Assembly (NCBI RefSeq): GCF_003182135.1
Contig: NZ_QGTL01000009.1
Location: 124,001 to 188,000, forward strand
Direction: 5' to 3'
DNA from: Nocardia neocaledoniensis
GTDB taxonomy: Bacteria > Actinomycetota > Actinomycetes > Mycobacteriales > Mycobacteriaceae
Length of the DNA stretch: 64,000 nt
In this document: positions 51,549 through 60,134 of the stretch, in pieces
Layout: each line of letters begins with the position of its first letter
How positions within the stretch are numbered: position 1 is the first letter of the stretch
Position numbers and translations under genes: made by a program
Notes under the pieces: model-generated
Databases searched by the model: none
The model's input: only the letters and a program-made list of their open reading frames with translations
What the model was told of the DNA's origin: nothing

Positions 51549-51622
51549 CGGGGCTATAGCGCAGTTGGTAGCGCGTCTCGTTCGCATCGAGAAGGTCAGG
51601 GGTTCGATTCCCCTTAGCTCCA
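51549..51622 (+). tRNA. tRNA-Ala (anticodon CGC)
   Basis: The cloverleaf has acceptor GGGGCTA/TAGCTCC with the G3-U70 identity pair of alanine tRNA. The D-arm is GCGC-AGTTGGTA-GCGC, and the anticodon stem TCTCG/CGAGA has loop TTCGCAT (CGC). The T-arm centres on GGTTCGATTCC, and the discriminator is A. CCA is not encoded. As written, the stretch between anticodon and T stems is one base longer than usual. Confidence 0.95.
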
Positions 51623-51635
51623 CAAGAAGTACGGG

Positions 51636-51681
51636 TCAGGCCGGATTCCGAGAAGTCATCGGAGTCCGGCCTGATTCGTTT
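51636..51681 (+). terminator. Terminator after tRNA-Ala
   Basis: TCAGGCCGGATTCCGA pairs with TCGGAGTCCGGCCTGA (one wobble pair) around a 7-base loop and is followed by TTCGTTT. Confidence 0.85.
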
Positions 51682-51725
51682 CCGGACGATATCTCGAACA
51701 GCGAGCAGGGTGTGATAATCGCCCG

Positions 51726-51932
51726 ATGGACGACTACACCACCCACAAGCAGAGGGCCGAGGCGCTGCTGGAGGAGCTCACCGCCGGGGCGGAGATCAGC
51801 GAAGCGGAGCGACGGAACGTGATCGCGCAGGCGCAGGCGCACGCCGCTCTCGCGCAGGCAGAAGCCCAACGGGAGACCGCGGCGGCGATACGGGCGATCG
51901 GGGCGTTGTCGGTGCAGCGCGCGGAAGTGTAA
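51726..51932 (+). CDS. Small coiled-coil protein, function unknown
   Basis: 68 residues: MDDYTTHKQRAEALLEELTA, ISEAERRNVIAQAQAHAALA, AEAQRETAAAIRAIGALSV. Almost all helix, with heptad-like Ala/Leu spacing and charged faces. No signal or known domain. The stop is immediately adjacent to the stop of the convergent AraC gene. The initial MDDYTTHKQRAEALL is seen in short actinobacterial hypotheticals; I cannot assign a role. Confidence 0.65.
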   Translation: MDDYTTHKQRAEALLEELTAGAEISEAERRNVIAQAQAHAALAQAEAQRETAAAIRAIGALSVQRAEV

Positions 51933-52757
51933 TCAGATTGTCGGCCAGGCGACTTCGTCGATCGCAAGCCATGGGGCTCTGGCCACGCCGGTGGGGGTCA
52001 GATCGACAATCGACTTGATTCGACGGTGCAGATGGGACTGGTCGGCGTAGCCCGCCTCGGCGGCCACCTCCGCGGGTGGGCGTCCGGCCGCCAGGAGACG
52101 GGCGGCGTGATCGAAGCGTACGAGTTCGCACGCACGCTTGGGCGAAACGCCGAGATGAGCGCGGAAGCGCGACCACAGGCGCTGGCGTGTCCAGCCGGTC
52201 TCCACGGAAAGGTCCTCGACGCGCAGTAGCCCTCTGGCGCTGACGGTCTGATTCCAGGCGTAGGCGACCTCGGGCGCGACACCGAATCGGCGGGTCGCCC
52301 GCCCGTGCAGGAACTCCGCGGCGAGTGCGAACCGATCGTCCCATGACGGCGTCGCACGCAGCCGTTCGCGCAGGGCCGCAGCGCAGCTGCCCCACAGTTC
52401 CCGCACCGGTGTCACCGTGCCGCCGATGACGTCGGTGTCGCGCAGAATCGCCGCGGCGACGACGGGAGACATTCGGATCTGCAAGACCTCGCCGACGCCT
52501 GCGCCGGCCACGCGTACGGCACCCGCGTCGAGGCCGACGATCGTGTCACCCGTGACCGAGCGCCCGAGCGGGTCGTAGACGACTACCTGCTCGCTGAGAT
52601 CGAACAGGAGGGTGACCATCGGATGGGGAATCATCGTGATGTCGACCGAGGCATTGTCGTTGTATCGGAAGCCCGCCATCCACACTCCCGGAGCTGGGCG
52701 TCGGACCGGAACCGCGACATCGACCCGGCTCCAGTCCAATCTGCCGGTTGCGGTCAT
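51933..52757 (-). CDS. AraC family transcriptional regulator
   Basis: 274 residues. An N-terminal beta-barrel sensing domain (VTLLFDLSEQVVVYDPLG, VLQIRMSPVVAAAIL) leads to a C-terminal AraC double helix-turn-helix: VEDLSVETGWTRQRLWSRFR and RPPAEVAAEAGYADQSHLHR. Similar proteins activate neighbouring catabolic or stress genes. It is divergent from an alpha/beta hydrolase gene at 52866, a plausible target. Confidence 0.9.
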   Translation of the reverse strand: MTATGRLDWSRVDVAVPVRRPAPGVWMAGFRYNDNASVDITMIPHPMVTLLFDLSEQVVVYDPLGRSVTGDTIVGLDAGAVRVAGAGVGEVLQIRMSPVVAAAILRDTDVIGGTVTPVRELWGSCAAALRERLRATPSWDDRFALAAEFLHGRATRRFGVAPEVAYAWNQTVSARGLLRVEDLSVETGWTRQRLWSRFRAHLGVSPKRACELVRFDHAARLLAAGRPPAEVAAEAGYADQSHLHRRIKSIVDLTPTGVARAPWLAIDEVAWPTI

Positions 52758-52865
52758 GCCTCGAGATTAGCCGGTCTTCCGGATGATCAGCAGACGTGCG
52801 GACCGCGGCCGCAAGCGTGACATTCGTTCAATACGGCGTGGCCGCCTGCGACGATGCTTTCGGGT

Positions 52866-53684
52866 ATGACCAAATCTACTCCAGCGCAGGCACGACGCTC
52901 GACGACAGTGCGCGGGTTGCACATAGTCATGGACGGGAACCCGGCGGCGCCGCCCTTGTTGCTCATCCACGGCTCGGGCGCGACCGGTTCCACCTGGGCA
53001 GGGGTGGTGCCAACCCTGGCCAGGGAACATCGAGTGATCGCGATCGACCTCCCCGGATGCGGCCGGTCCGAGTCGGCTTCGACGTATGCCGTTGCGGAGC
53101 AGGCGGATCGGATAGCCGCCGCATTGGACGAACTCGGCATCCGAAATCTGGACGTTGTCGGTCACTCCAGCGGAGGCTATGTCGGCACCGCCCTCGTAGA
53201 GCGTCGTCCCGACCTGGTCGGCAGGTTGATCCTGGTGAGCACCGGGCCGAGCCCCGCGGCCCTTCTCCCCGAACCGGCCATCCTGCGGGTGCTCGTCGCC
53301 CCACCGCGCGGGCCGCTCATCTGGTCGATCCGTAACGACTCGATGATCCGCCGCGGACTGGCGGCGACCGCGGCGGCCCCGATCACGGTGCCCGACGAGG
53401 TGGTCGCCGACCTGCGAAGGACACCCTATCGAGCGTTCCGCGCGATTCTCGCCGCCAACATCGACTACATCACCGCCCGGTCGGTACCACAGCGCCTCAT
53501 CGACGCCGGAAAGCCCGTCTTCGTGATCTTCGGCGACTCCGACCCACGTTGGGACCCGGCGTCGGCGCGCCAGTACACGGCGGTGCCGGGCGCCGAGCTC
53601 GAGTACCTCGCCGGAGTCGGACACCTCGCGATGCTCGAGGACTGCGATGCGTTGAGCCTTAGTCTCGCCCGCGCACTCGAGTAG
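52866..53684 (+). CDS. Alpha/beta hydrolase
   Basis: About 272 residues. The fold begins LLLIHGSGATGSTWAG (oxyanion HG), the nucleophile elbow is VVGHSSGGYVG with Ser, the acid is in FVIFGDSDPRWD and the histidine in GVGHLAMLED. All three catalytic residues are present, in contrast to the next gene. Substrate unknown. ATG 52854 four codons upstream is an alternative. It is divergent from the AraC gene across ~100 bp. Confidence 0.9.
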   Translation: MTKSTPAQARRSTTVRGLHIVMDGNPAAPPLLLIHGSGATGSTWAGVVPTLAREHRVIAIDLPGCGRSESASTYAVAEQADRIAAALDELGIRNLDVVGHSSGGYVGTALVERRPDLVGRLILVSTGPSPAALLPEPAILRVLVAPPRGPLIWSIRNDSMIRRGLAATAAAPITVPDEVVADLRRTPYRAFRAILAANIDYITARSVPQRLIDAGKPVFVIFGDSDPRWDPASARQYTAVPGAELEYLAGVGHLAMLEDCDALSLSLARALE

Positions 53685-53795
53685 ACGTCCGAGGTCATGC
53701 CCGCGTCGCCCCGAATCGCGTTGTTCCGGGGTTGCCGATGAATTTCGGAGGAGGCTGCCGTCGGTATTCGTGGAGCCGATGGACAGGAGTACTGG

Positions 53796-54647
53796 ATGGT
53801 TGGGGTAGCGGGTTCGGTGCGGGTGAACGGGGTCGAGCTGGGGGTCGAGAGTTTCGGGCGGGGGGATGATCCGCTGGTGTTGCTTGTCGGGGGGACCACG
53901 ATGTTGTCGTGGCCCGAGGCGTTGTGTGAGCGGCTCGCGGCGGGTGGGCGGCGGGTGGTGCGGTACGACCTGCGGGACTCGGGAACGTCGACGACGGTCG
54001 ATCCGGAGCACCCGGAGTACGGCCTGCGGGATCTCGCGGCGGATGCGGCGGGGCTGGTCGAGGCGCTCGGGGTGGGGAGTGCGCACCTCGGTGGGGTCGG
54101 GGTCGGGGGGATGGTGGCGCAGGTCGCCGCGCTGGATCATCCGGGGGTGGTGTCGGCGCTGACGCTGGTCGGAACCAGGGCGGTGGCGCCGGGGCCTGTC
54201 GACGCGGATCTGCCCGATCACGATCACGCGGTCCTGGGGGCGCTGTTCTCGCAGCCGATGCCGGACTGGGCCGACCGGGCGGCCGTCGCGGAGTTCGCGG
54301 CGGCGGGAGCCGAACTGCTGGGGAACGATCCGGTGGAGGCGCGGGAGAGGGCGGCGCGGATCTGGGATCGCACGCCCTCGAGCGATCCGGCGGTGCACGA
54401 GGCGAATCAGCTGGGCATGGTGTTCTCCCGGATCGACTGCGCGCCGCGCTGGCGGGAACGGCTCGGCGAACTCGACGTCCCCACGCTCGTGGTGCACGGG
54501 CGCGCCGACCCGTTCTTCCCGGTCGGCAACGGCGAGGCCCTCGCCGCCGAGATCCCGGGCGCGCGGCTGCTCGTCCTCGACGACATGGGTACCGCCCTGC
54601 GCACCACCTCAGCCGACCGAGTCGCCGCCGCCATGCTCGCCCTGTGA
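53796..54647 (+). CDS. Alpha/beta hydrolase-fold protein without visible catalytic Ser and His
   Basis: 283 residues with an alpha/beta hydrolase layout: LVLLVGGTTMLSWPEAL at the oxyanion position, VRYDLRDSGTS after it. At the nucleophile elbow, where relatives have GxSxGG, it reads HLGGVGVGGMVAQ: glycine instead of serine. The acid region is LVVHGRADPFFPVG; the usual late histidine (GxGH) is replaced in LDDMGTALRTT. It may be a pseudoenzyme or a binding protein, or act differently. Codon use in the first ~600 bases is unusually G-rich (runs of GGG) compared with neighbours. Confidence 0.8.
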   Translation: MVGVAGSVRVNGVELGVESFGRGDDPLVLLVGGTTMLSWPEALCERLAAGGRRVVRYDLRDSGTSTTVDPEHPEYGLRDLAADAAGLVEALGVGSAHLGGVGVGGMVAQVAALDHPGVVSALTLVGTRAVAPGPVDADLPDHDHAVLGALFSQPMPDWADRAAVAEFAAAGAELLGNDPVEARERAARIWDRTPSSDPAVHEANQLGMVFSRIDCAPRWRERLGELDVPTLVVHGRADPFFPVGNGEALAAEIPGARLLVLDDMGTALRTTSADRVAAAMLAL

Positions 54648-54778
54648 CGCGGACGGTCACTCCGCCGAAACGGTAGGTGATCGACGATTCGATGCCGCCG
54701 CGGTGGGTGTCGAAGTCCAGGTGCGATGTCATCGCGTCCGATCGGTTCGGTAGTTCGACGGCGCGGCGCGGGCGAATG

Positions 54779-55402
54779 TCAGGCGACGGCCAGGTCGTGC
54801 TGGGTGGCGTAGGCGTTTCGGCAACCGCGTGAACAGAATCCGACGGTCTCGCCGGCGTGGTCGAGGGTGATCGCGTGCGGGCCGACGGTGACCGTCATGC
54901 CGCAGATCGGGTCGAGGAGTTTGCCCTCGGGGACGGTGTATTCGCCTGTGGCGAGCTGGGCCTGGAAGTCGGCGGTGAGGTAGGCCATCACGCCGTCACC
55001 GTCGGTGAGTTTGCCGTCGAGGCCGATGCGGCCGTTGGGGACGCCGACGACGTTCACCCACAGGTCGCCGCCGTCGCGGGTCCAGCCGTGGGCACGGTCG
55101 ACGCGGCGGACGGCGGCGCGGACGGTGCCCATCATGTGCGCACCCGATTCGTCGCACCAGTCCTCGGGCAGGGTGATGGTGGCGAGGACGGGCGGCGCGG
55201 CCGACGCGCCGACCGGGCCGTCGCCGGTGTGCCAGTCGCGCAGTTCCCGGAACGCGACGTGGGTCATCCGCCGGGCGCGCCGCATCGTCGCCTCGGGCGC
55301 ATCGTCGGTGCTGGTCATCGCCTTGACGATGGCGGCGGCGATGGTGGCGTGGTCGTCGGCGGTGTAGGTGCCGGCCGGGTGCGAGATCTCGATGAGGAAC
55401 AT
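54779..55402 (-). CDS. YHS-domain protein with N-terminal tautomerase-like segment
   Basis: 207 residues. The N-terminal ~130 begin MFLIEISHPAGTYTADDHAT and contain CDESGAHMMGTVRAAVRRV and WVNVVGVPNGRIGLDGKLTD, resembling a tautomerase/MIF-type arrangement. The C-terminal ~45 carry a YHS domain (LDPICGMTVTV then VGFCSRGCRNAYATQ), a metal-binding TRASH-like module. YHS domains bind heavy metals or organise multicomponent monooxygenases. The true role is unknown. It is divergent from the XRE regulator with 75 bp between. Confidence 0.82.
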   Translation of the reverse strand: MFLIEISHPAGTYTADDHATIAAAIVKAMTSTDDAPEATMRRARRMTHVAFRELRDWHTGDGPVGASAAPPVLATITLPEDWCDESGAHMMGTVRAAVRRVDRAHGWTRDGGDLWVNVVGVPNGRIGLDGKLTDGDGVMAYLTADFQAQLATGEYTVPEGKLLDPICGMTVTVGPHAITLDHAGETVGFCSRGCRNAYATQHDLAVA

Positions 55403-55477
55403 GGTTCCATCGTGGATTCGCGCGGGCCCGCAGTCGATTACGCCGGAGGTAAGGCGGCGAACCCTAGAGTGGCCGGC

Positions 55478-56302
55478 ATGGGTGAGCAGGCGACCGTGGG
55501 ATCGCTGGTACGGCAATGGCGGGAGCGTCGGCGGCGCACCCAGCTCGACCTGTCCCTGGCCGCCGGGCTGTCGGCGCGCCATCTCAGCTTCATCGAAACC
55601 GGTCGCGCCGTGCCGAGCCGCGAGATGATCGAGCGCCTGTGCGACGAACTCGACGTGCCGTTGCGTGCCAGGAATCAGCTCTACCTTCGTGCCGGGTACG
55701 CGCCGGTACACACCGAACGACCGTTGCGCGACCTCGGCCGGGTGCGGACGGCGGTCGAGGCCGTGCTCGCCGGCCACGAGCCGAATCCCGCCGTGGTGGT
55801 CGACGCGCGCTGGGACCTGTTGTCCGCCAACCGAACCATGGCGGGCTTCCTGGCCGCCGTGCCCGCGCGGCTGCGCGCACCGCGCACGAACATGCTGCGC
55901 GCCACCCTGCATCCGGACGGTCTGGCCGGGCAGATCCGCAACCACGCGCAGTGGCGGCGGCACACCCTGCGGCGGGTACGCAGGCAGCTCGACCGCACCG
56001 CCGACCCGGCCTTGGCCGATCTGCTCGCCGAACTGGAGAGCTACCCGGCGCCCGCGGATCCGGGCGAACTCGTCGGCGACTTCGACGCCGACCTGTGCAC
56101 CCCGATGCTCCTCGACACGGAGGCGGGGCCGATGTCACTGCTCTACGCGGTCACCGTCTTCGGCTCCCCGCGCGACGTGACGCTGGACGAGATCGCCGTC
56201 GAGATGTTCTTCCCCGCCGACGAGGGCACCCGCCGGATCCTGGCCGCGCTGTCCGAGGCCAACGAGGCGCAGGGACAGCGGCTTTCGCATACCGTGCCGT
56301 GA
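55478..56302 (+). CDS. XRE family regulator with MmyB-like ligand-binding domain
   Basis: 274 residues. The N-terminal helix-turn-helix (LVRQWRERRRRTQLDLSLAA, LSARHLSFIETGRAVPSREM) is followed by an MmyB-type sensor domain (ANRTMAGFLAAVPARLRAPR, PRDVTLDEIAVEMFFPADE). MmyB-like regulators may bind fatty acids and often control one adjacent oxidoreductase; here the YHS/tautomerase-like gene is the likely target. The ATG at 55478 is chosen; GTG 55469 is three codons upstream. Confidence 0.9.
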   Translation: MGEQATVGSLVRQWRERRRRTQLDLSLAAGLSARHLSFIETGRAVPSREMIERLCDELDVPLRARNQLYLRAGYAPVHTERPLRDLGRVRTAVEAVLAGHEPNPAVVVDARWDLLSANRTMAGFLAAVPARLRAPRTNMLRATLHPDGLAGQIRNHAQWRRHTLRRVRRQLDRTADPALADLLAELESYPAPADPGELVGDFDADLCTPMLLDTEAGPMSLLYAVTVFGSPRDVTLDEIAVEMFFPADEGTRRILAALSEANEAQGQRLSHTVP

Positions 56303-56348
56303 CAGGGCAGGGGGCAGGTCATCTCCATCGCACCGAGACCCGGGGCGA

Positions 56349-57494
56349 TCACGAACCTCGCGCGGACCGCACCCTGGCCGATTCCCGGGTCAGATGATCG
56401 CGTTCGGGCACGCTCGTGGCCTCCCCGGCCGCCACCGCGTACAACTCGGCGGCCCGGTCCAGGTCACCCGCGCGTTCGAGGAGATAGGCGCGAACGGCAT
56501 TGTGGCGCGGAATGTTCGGGTCCACCTTGTTCAGTTCGGCGAGACCCGCCTGTGGCCCGTCGGCCTCGCCGACCGCCACCGCGCGATTGAGGCGGACCAC
56601 CGGGCTGTCGGTGCGGGCGAGGAGTTCGTCGTACCACTCCACGATCTGGACCCAGTCGGTGTCGGCGGCGGTCGGTGCGTCGGCGTGCAGGGCGGCGATC
56701 GCGGCCTGTGCCTGGTATTCGCCCAGGCGGTCGCGGGCAAGGGCCGCTTGCAGGATCGCCACGCCCTCGGCGATCAGCCCTGTGTCCCAGCGGGATCGGT
56801 CCTGCTCGGCGAGGGGGATCAGGCGCCCACCCGGTCCGGTGCGGGACGCGCGACGGGCGTGGTGCAGCAGCATCAGGGCGAGCAGGCCGGCGACTTCGGG
56901 ATCGTCGCTCGCGGAGGCCAATTGGCGGGTGAGCCGGATCGCCTCGGCCGCCAGGTCGAGATCGCCACCGTAGCCCTCGTTGAAGACCAGGTAGAGCACG
57001 CGCAGGACCGTGGACAGGTCGCCGGGCCGATCGAGCGGGAGTCCCTCGATGCGGCGCTTGGCCCGGCTGATGCGTTGCGCCATGGTCGCTTCGGGCACCA
57101 GGTACGCCGTCGCGATCTGGCGGGTGGTCAAGCCGCCGACCGCGCGCAGGGTCAGCGCCACCGCCGAACCGGGCGAGAGCGAGGGGTGCGCGCACAGGAA
57201 GAACAGCCACAGCGAATCGTCGGTGCCGGGCACCGGGCCGCGTGGTGGTTCGTACTCGACGGTGAGTTCCCTGCCCCTTCGGGCACTCTCGGCCCGCGCG
57301 GCGTCGACGAACTTGTGCCACGCGGCCGCGACGAGCCAGGCCTTCGGGTCGCGGGGCGGTTCGTCGGGCCAGCTCTCCAAGGCGCGGATCAGGGCCTCCT
57401 GCACGGCATCCTCGGCCGCCGCGAACTCCGCTCCGCGCCGGACGAGGATGCCGATCACCGCGGGCACGAGCTCCCGCAGCAGTGACTCGTTCAC
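56349..57494 (-). CDS. ECF-type sigma factor with DUF6596 domain
   Basis: 381 residues from GTG. Region 2 is AAAEDAVQEALIRALESWPD, region 4 LRAVGGLTTRQIATAYLVPE, then a C-terminal domain of ~200 residues (VLYLVFNEGYGGDLDLAAEA, TDWVQIVEWYDELLARTDSP) typical of the DUF6596/SigJ-related group. These sigma factors are usually encoded with YciI-like proteins, which is the case here: its GTG overlaps the YciI stop (GTGA). Regulation by the YciI partner is inferred. Confidence 0.92.
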   Translation of the reverse strand: MNESLLRELVPAVIGILVRRGAEFAAAEDAVQEALIRALESWPDEPPRDPKAWLVAAAWHKFVDAARAESARRGRELTVEYEPPRGPVPGTDDSLWLFFLCAHPSLSPGSAVALTLRAVGGLTTRQIATAYLVPEATMAQRISRAKRRIEGLPLDRPGDLSTVLRVLYLVFNEGYGGDLDLAAEAIRLTRQLASASDDPEVAGLLALMLLHHARRASRTGPGGRLIPLAEQDRSRWDTGLIAEGVAILQAALARDRLGEYQAQAAIAALHADAPTAADTDWVQIVEWYDELLARTDSPVVRLNRAVAVGEADGPQAGLAELNKVDPNIPRHNAVRAYLLERAGDLDRAAELYAVAAGEATSVPERDHLTRESARVRSARGS

Positions 57495-57898
57495 TCGGTG
57501 GTCGTCGGCGTCGCCGTGAGGAACGGGCGCAGCTCCAGCCATTCCTGCACCGGCTTCCCGCCCGCGCCGGGCGCGGCCGACAGCTCCGCGGCCAGTTCGA
57601 GCGCGCGCTCGTAGGTGTCGACGTCGATGATCATCCACCCGGCGATCAGGTCCTTGGTCTCGGCGAACGGACCGTCGGTGACCGGCGGGCGGCCCGCGCC
57701 GTCCGAGCGGACGAAGGTGCCCTGCGGCGAGAGTGCCTGGCTGTCGACGTACTCGCCGGTGGACTCCAGCTTGTCGGCGAAGTCCTGCATGTACTGCACG
57801 TGCGCGGTGACCTCCTCGGGGGTCCACCGGTCCATCGGCACGTCGTTGACCGACGCCGGTGCGCCGCGGTAGTGCTTGAGCAGCAGATATTTGGCCAT
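57491..57898 (-). CDS. YciI family protein
   Basis: 135 residues: MAKYLLLKHYRGAPASVNDV, TGEYVDSQALSPQGTFVRSD, VTDGPFAETKDLIAGWMIID, WLELRPFL. The YCII fold is a small ferredoxin-like dimer with a conserved His/Asp pair in enzymes such as TftG; its role next to DUF6596 sigma factors is thought to be regulatory. It is the first gene of a two-gene operon and is coupled to the sigma factor. Confidence 0.93.
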   Translation of the reverse strand: MAKYLLLKHYRGAPASVNDVPMDRWTPEEVTAHVQYMQDFADKLESTGEYVDSQALSPQGTFVRSDGAGRPPVTDGPFAETKDLIAGWMIIDVDTYERALELAAELSAAPGAGGKPVQEWLELRPFLTATPTTTE

Positions 57899-58014
57899 GA
57901 TCGTCGCCTTTCGACTGTGGTCGGTGTGTGCGAGCGGGCCGTTCCCGGCGGCTCGTACCCCTGGGACGGAGCCGCGTCGCCGTTCTCGACATCCACGATG
58001 ACAATTCTCGAGAA

Positions 58015-58545
58015 TTATTTCTGGCGGCCCGTGGCGCGGTCGCGGTCGAGGCGGTCGCCGAAGTGCTCGAGCAGCCTGCGGAGCTCGCCGGTGAGGCGCT
58101 GGTAGTCCTCGGGCGAGTACTCCGGGAGCAGCTGGGCCTCCTTCGCGAGGTGCTCCCGGAACACCCGGTCGACCACGTCGAGACCGTGCGGAGTGAGCCG
58201 CACGCGGATCGAGCGTCGGTCGCTGGTGTCGCGGACCCGTTCGACCAGGTCCTTGGCCTCCATCCGGTCGATGCGATTGGTGACCGTGCTCGAGGTGATC
58301 ATCGCCGCCTCGAGCAGCGCGCCGGGGGTGAGCTCGTACGGCGGGCCGGACCGGCGCAGCGTGGTGAGGACGTCGAACTCCCACACCTCGAGGCCGTGCG
58401 CGGCGTAGACCTCCTTGAGCGCGCGGTCCAGCAGCCGCGAGAGCCGCTGCACCCGGCCGACGATCGCGACCGGCCACAGATCCTCGCCCAGCTCGGGCGC
58501 CTCCTGCCGCCACAGCTCCATGATCACATCGACGGTATCGGTCAT
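58015..58545 (-). CDS. MarR family transcriptional regulator
   Basis: 176 residues. The winged helix-turn-helix is at residues ~60-110 (LTPGALLEAAMITSSTVTNR, DRMEAKDLVERVRDTSDRRS), with a C-terminal dimer helix (LTGELRRLLEHFGDRLDRDR). MarR proteins repress efflux and detoxification genes until a phenolic or oxidant ligand binds. A perfect TCTCGATGTCGAGA palindrome lies 31 bp upstream of its start and the same sequence recurs at the promoter of the neighbouring efflux operon, giving a strong case for autoregulation. Confidence 0.93.
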   Translation of the reverse strand: MTDTVDVIMELWRQEAPELGEDLWPVAIVGRVQRLSRLLDRALKEVYAAHGLEVWEFDVLTTLRRSGPPYELTPGALLEAAMITSSTVTNRIDRMEAKDLVERVRDTSDRRSIRVRLTPHGLDVVDRVFREHLAKEAQLLPEYSPEDYQRLTGELRRLLEHFGDRLDRDRATGRQK

Positions 58546-58575
58546 CTGTCCTCCCTCGGTCTGCCGCCGAGCGTA

Positions 58576-58589
58576 TCTCGATGTCGAGA
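58576..58589. promoter_or_regulatory. MarR operator candidate 1 (TCTCGATGTCGAGA)
   Basis: Palindrome TCTCGA-TG-TCGAGA in the 62-bp gap between the MFS gene and the MarR start. Two further copies are at 61615 and 61661. Confidence 0.75.
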
Positions 58590-58607
58590 ATTCGCCCGGA
58601 TCCGTGC

Positions 58608-60125
58608 TCAGCGACGAGCGCGCAGGACCGTCAGCGCGATGACGGTGCTGAGCGCGGCGGCTACGGCGCAGGCCAGGCCGACGGCGTTGAGGCCGCTGGT
58701 ATAGGCCTGGCGCGCGGCGTCGAGGACAGCACCCGCCATGTCGGCGGGCAGGGATCGCGCGGCGACACCGGCATTCTCGATGCTGGCGGCCGCCGTCCCC
58801 GCGACCTCGGCCGACAGACCGGCCGGTGGGGCGAAGGCGCCGGTGTAGACCGCCGAGCCGAGGCTGCCCAGGGTGGCGATGCCGAGCGCGATGCCGAGAT
58901 CGCCGCTGATCGAGGCGAGCGCGGCCGCCGAACCGCTGCGTTCGGGCGGCACCGCTGCGACGACGAGGTTCGTGCCCAGTGCGCTGAAGGCGCCGACGCT
59001 GGTGAAGATCAGGACGAAACCCGTGATCAGGATCGGCAGCCCGCCCACCGGATCGACCAGGGTGAGCAGCAGGTACCCCACCATGCCGACCAGCAGCGCG
59101 CCACCGAGCACCGCGCCCGTGGGAAACCGCCTGGTCAGGATGGGCGCCAACTGGGCGGCGAGAATCGAGGCGAGCACCGCGGGGATCATCCACAGCCCGG
59201 CGGTCAGTGGCGGGAGGCCGTGGACGAACTGGAGGAATCCGGTGATGAACAGATACGCGCCGCCGTTGCCGAACATCGAGACGAGCTGGATCACCAGCGC
59301 CGCGGTGAAGGCGGCGACGCCGAACAGCCGCAGGTCGAGCAGCGGGTCGGCCAGCCGCCGCTGCCTGCGCACGAACACTGCGCCGAGGCCGAGACCGAGC
59401 ACGACGGCCAGGACCGGCCCGGCGCCGAGACCGTATCTGGCGGCCTCCTTCACGCCGAAGACCAGCGCGAGCACCGCGACCAGAGACAGCGCCGCGCTGG
59501 GCAGGTCGAGGCGCCCGGCGTCCGGATCACGGTATTCGGGCAGCACCAGCGGCCCCGCGAGGAGCAGCACGAGCATCACCGGAACGCCGAGCAGGAACAC
59601 CGAACCCCACCAGAAGTGTTCCAGGAGCGCGCCACCGACGACCGGCCCCAGCGCGGTGCCGCCCATGAAACAGCCCGCCCACACCGCGATGGCGCCTGCC
59701 CGCTGCCGCGGGTCGCGGAACAAGGTGCTGATCAGGGCGAGGGTCGAGGGCATCAGCGTGGCCGCCGCGATCCCGAGCAGGGCCCTGGCCAGGATCAACG
59801 CCTCCGCGCTCGGCGCGAAGGCGGCCGCGACCGAGGTGAGGACGACGGCGACGGCGCCGATGTGCAGCAGTTTGCGGCGCCCGATCCGGTCACCGAGGGT
59901 GCCCATCGTGATGAGGAAGACGGCGATCATGAAGCCGTAGATGTCCATGATCCACAGCGTCTGGGTTCCGGTGGGCCGCAATCCTTCCGCGAGGTGCGGG
60001 AGCGCGAGGTACAGCACGCTCTGGTCGATCGCGATCAGCAGGGTCGGCAGGGCGAGGACGGCGAGGCCGAGCCACTGCCTGGCGCCGGCCCTGGCCGGGC
60101 TGGGTTCGATGATGCTGGTGGACAT
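58608..60125 (-). CDS. MFS transporter, DHA2 family (14 TM drug efflux)
   Basis: 505 residues with 14 predicted membrane helices. Signatures include LIAIDQSVLYLALPHLAEGL after helix 1, WIMDIYGFMIAVFLITMGTL, GDRIGRRKLL (motif A) and CFMGGTALGPVVGGALLEHF (motif C of antiporters). The pattern is that of SmvA/QacA-like multidrug antiporters that export cationic or amphipathic compounds by proton exchange. It starts 9 bp after the FMN reductase and is the third gene of the leftward operon. Confidence 0.93.
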   Translation of the reverse strand: MSTSIIEPSPARAGARQWLGLAVLALPTLLIAIDQSVLYLALPHLAEGLRPTGTQTLWIMDIYGFMIAVFLITMGTLGDRIGRRKLLHIGAVAVVLTSVAAAFAPSAEALILARALLGIAAATLMPSTLALISTLFRDPRQRAGAIAVWAGCFMGGTALGPVVGGALLEHFWWGSVFLLGVPVMLVLLLAGPLVLPEYRDPDAGRLDLPSAALSLVAVLALVFGVKEAARYGLGAGPVLAVVLGLGLGAVFVRRQRRLADPLLDLRLFGVAAFTAALVIQLVSMFGNGGAYLFITGFLQFVHGLPPLTAGLWMIPAVLASILAAQLAPILTRRFPTGAVLGGALLVGMVGYLLLTLVDPVGGLPILITGFVLIFTSVGAFSALGTNLVVAAVPPERSGSAAALASISGDLGIALGIATLGSLGSAVYTGAFAPPAGLSAEVAGTAAASIENAGVAARSLPADMAGAVLDAARQAYTSGLNAVGLACAVAAALSTVIALTVLRARR

Positions 60126-60134
60126 GGCGATTCC

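Noticed and set aside
53695..54732. Reverse-strand frame of 345 codons over the second alpha/beta hydrolase
   Set aside because: Beyond the first ~31 codons it is Arg/Pro-rich antisense of a gene with clear fold similarity; only the 5' fragment is noted as a finding.
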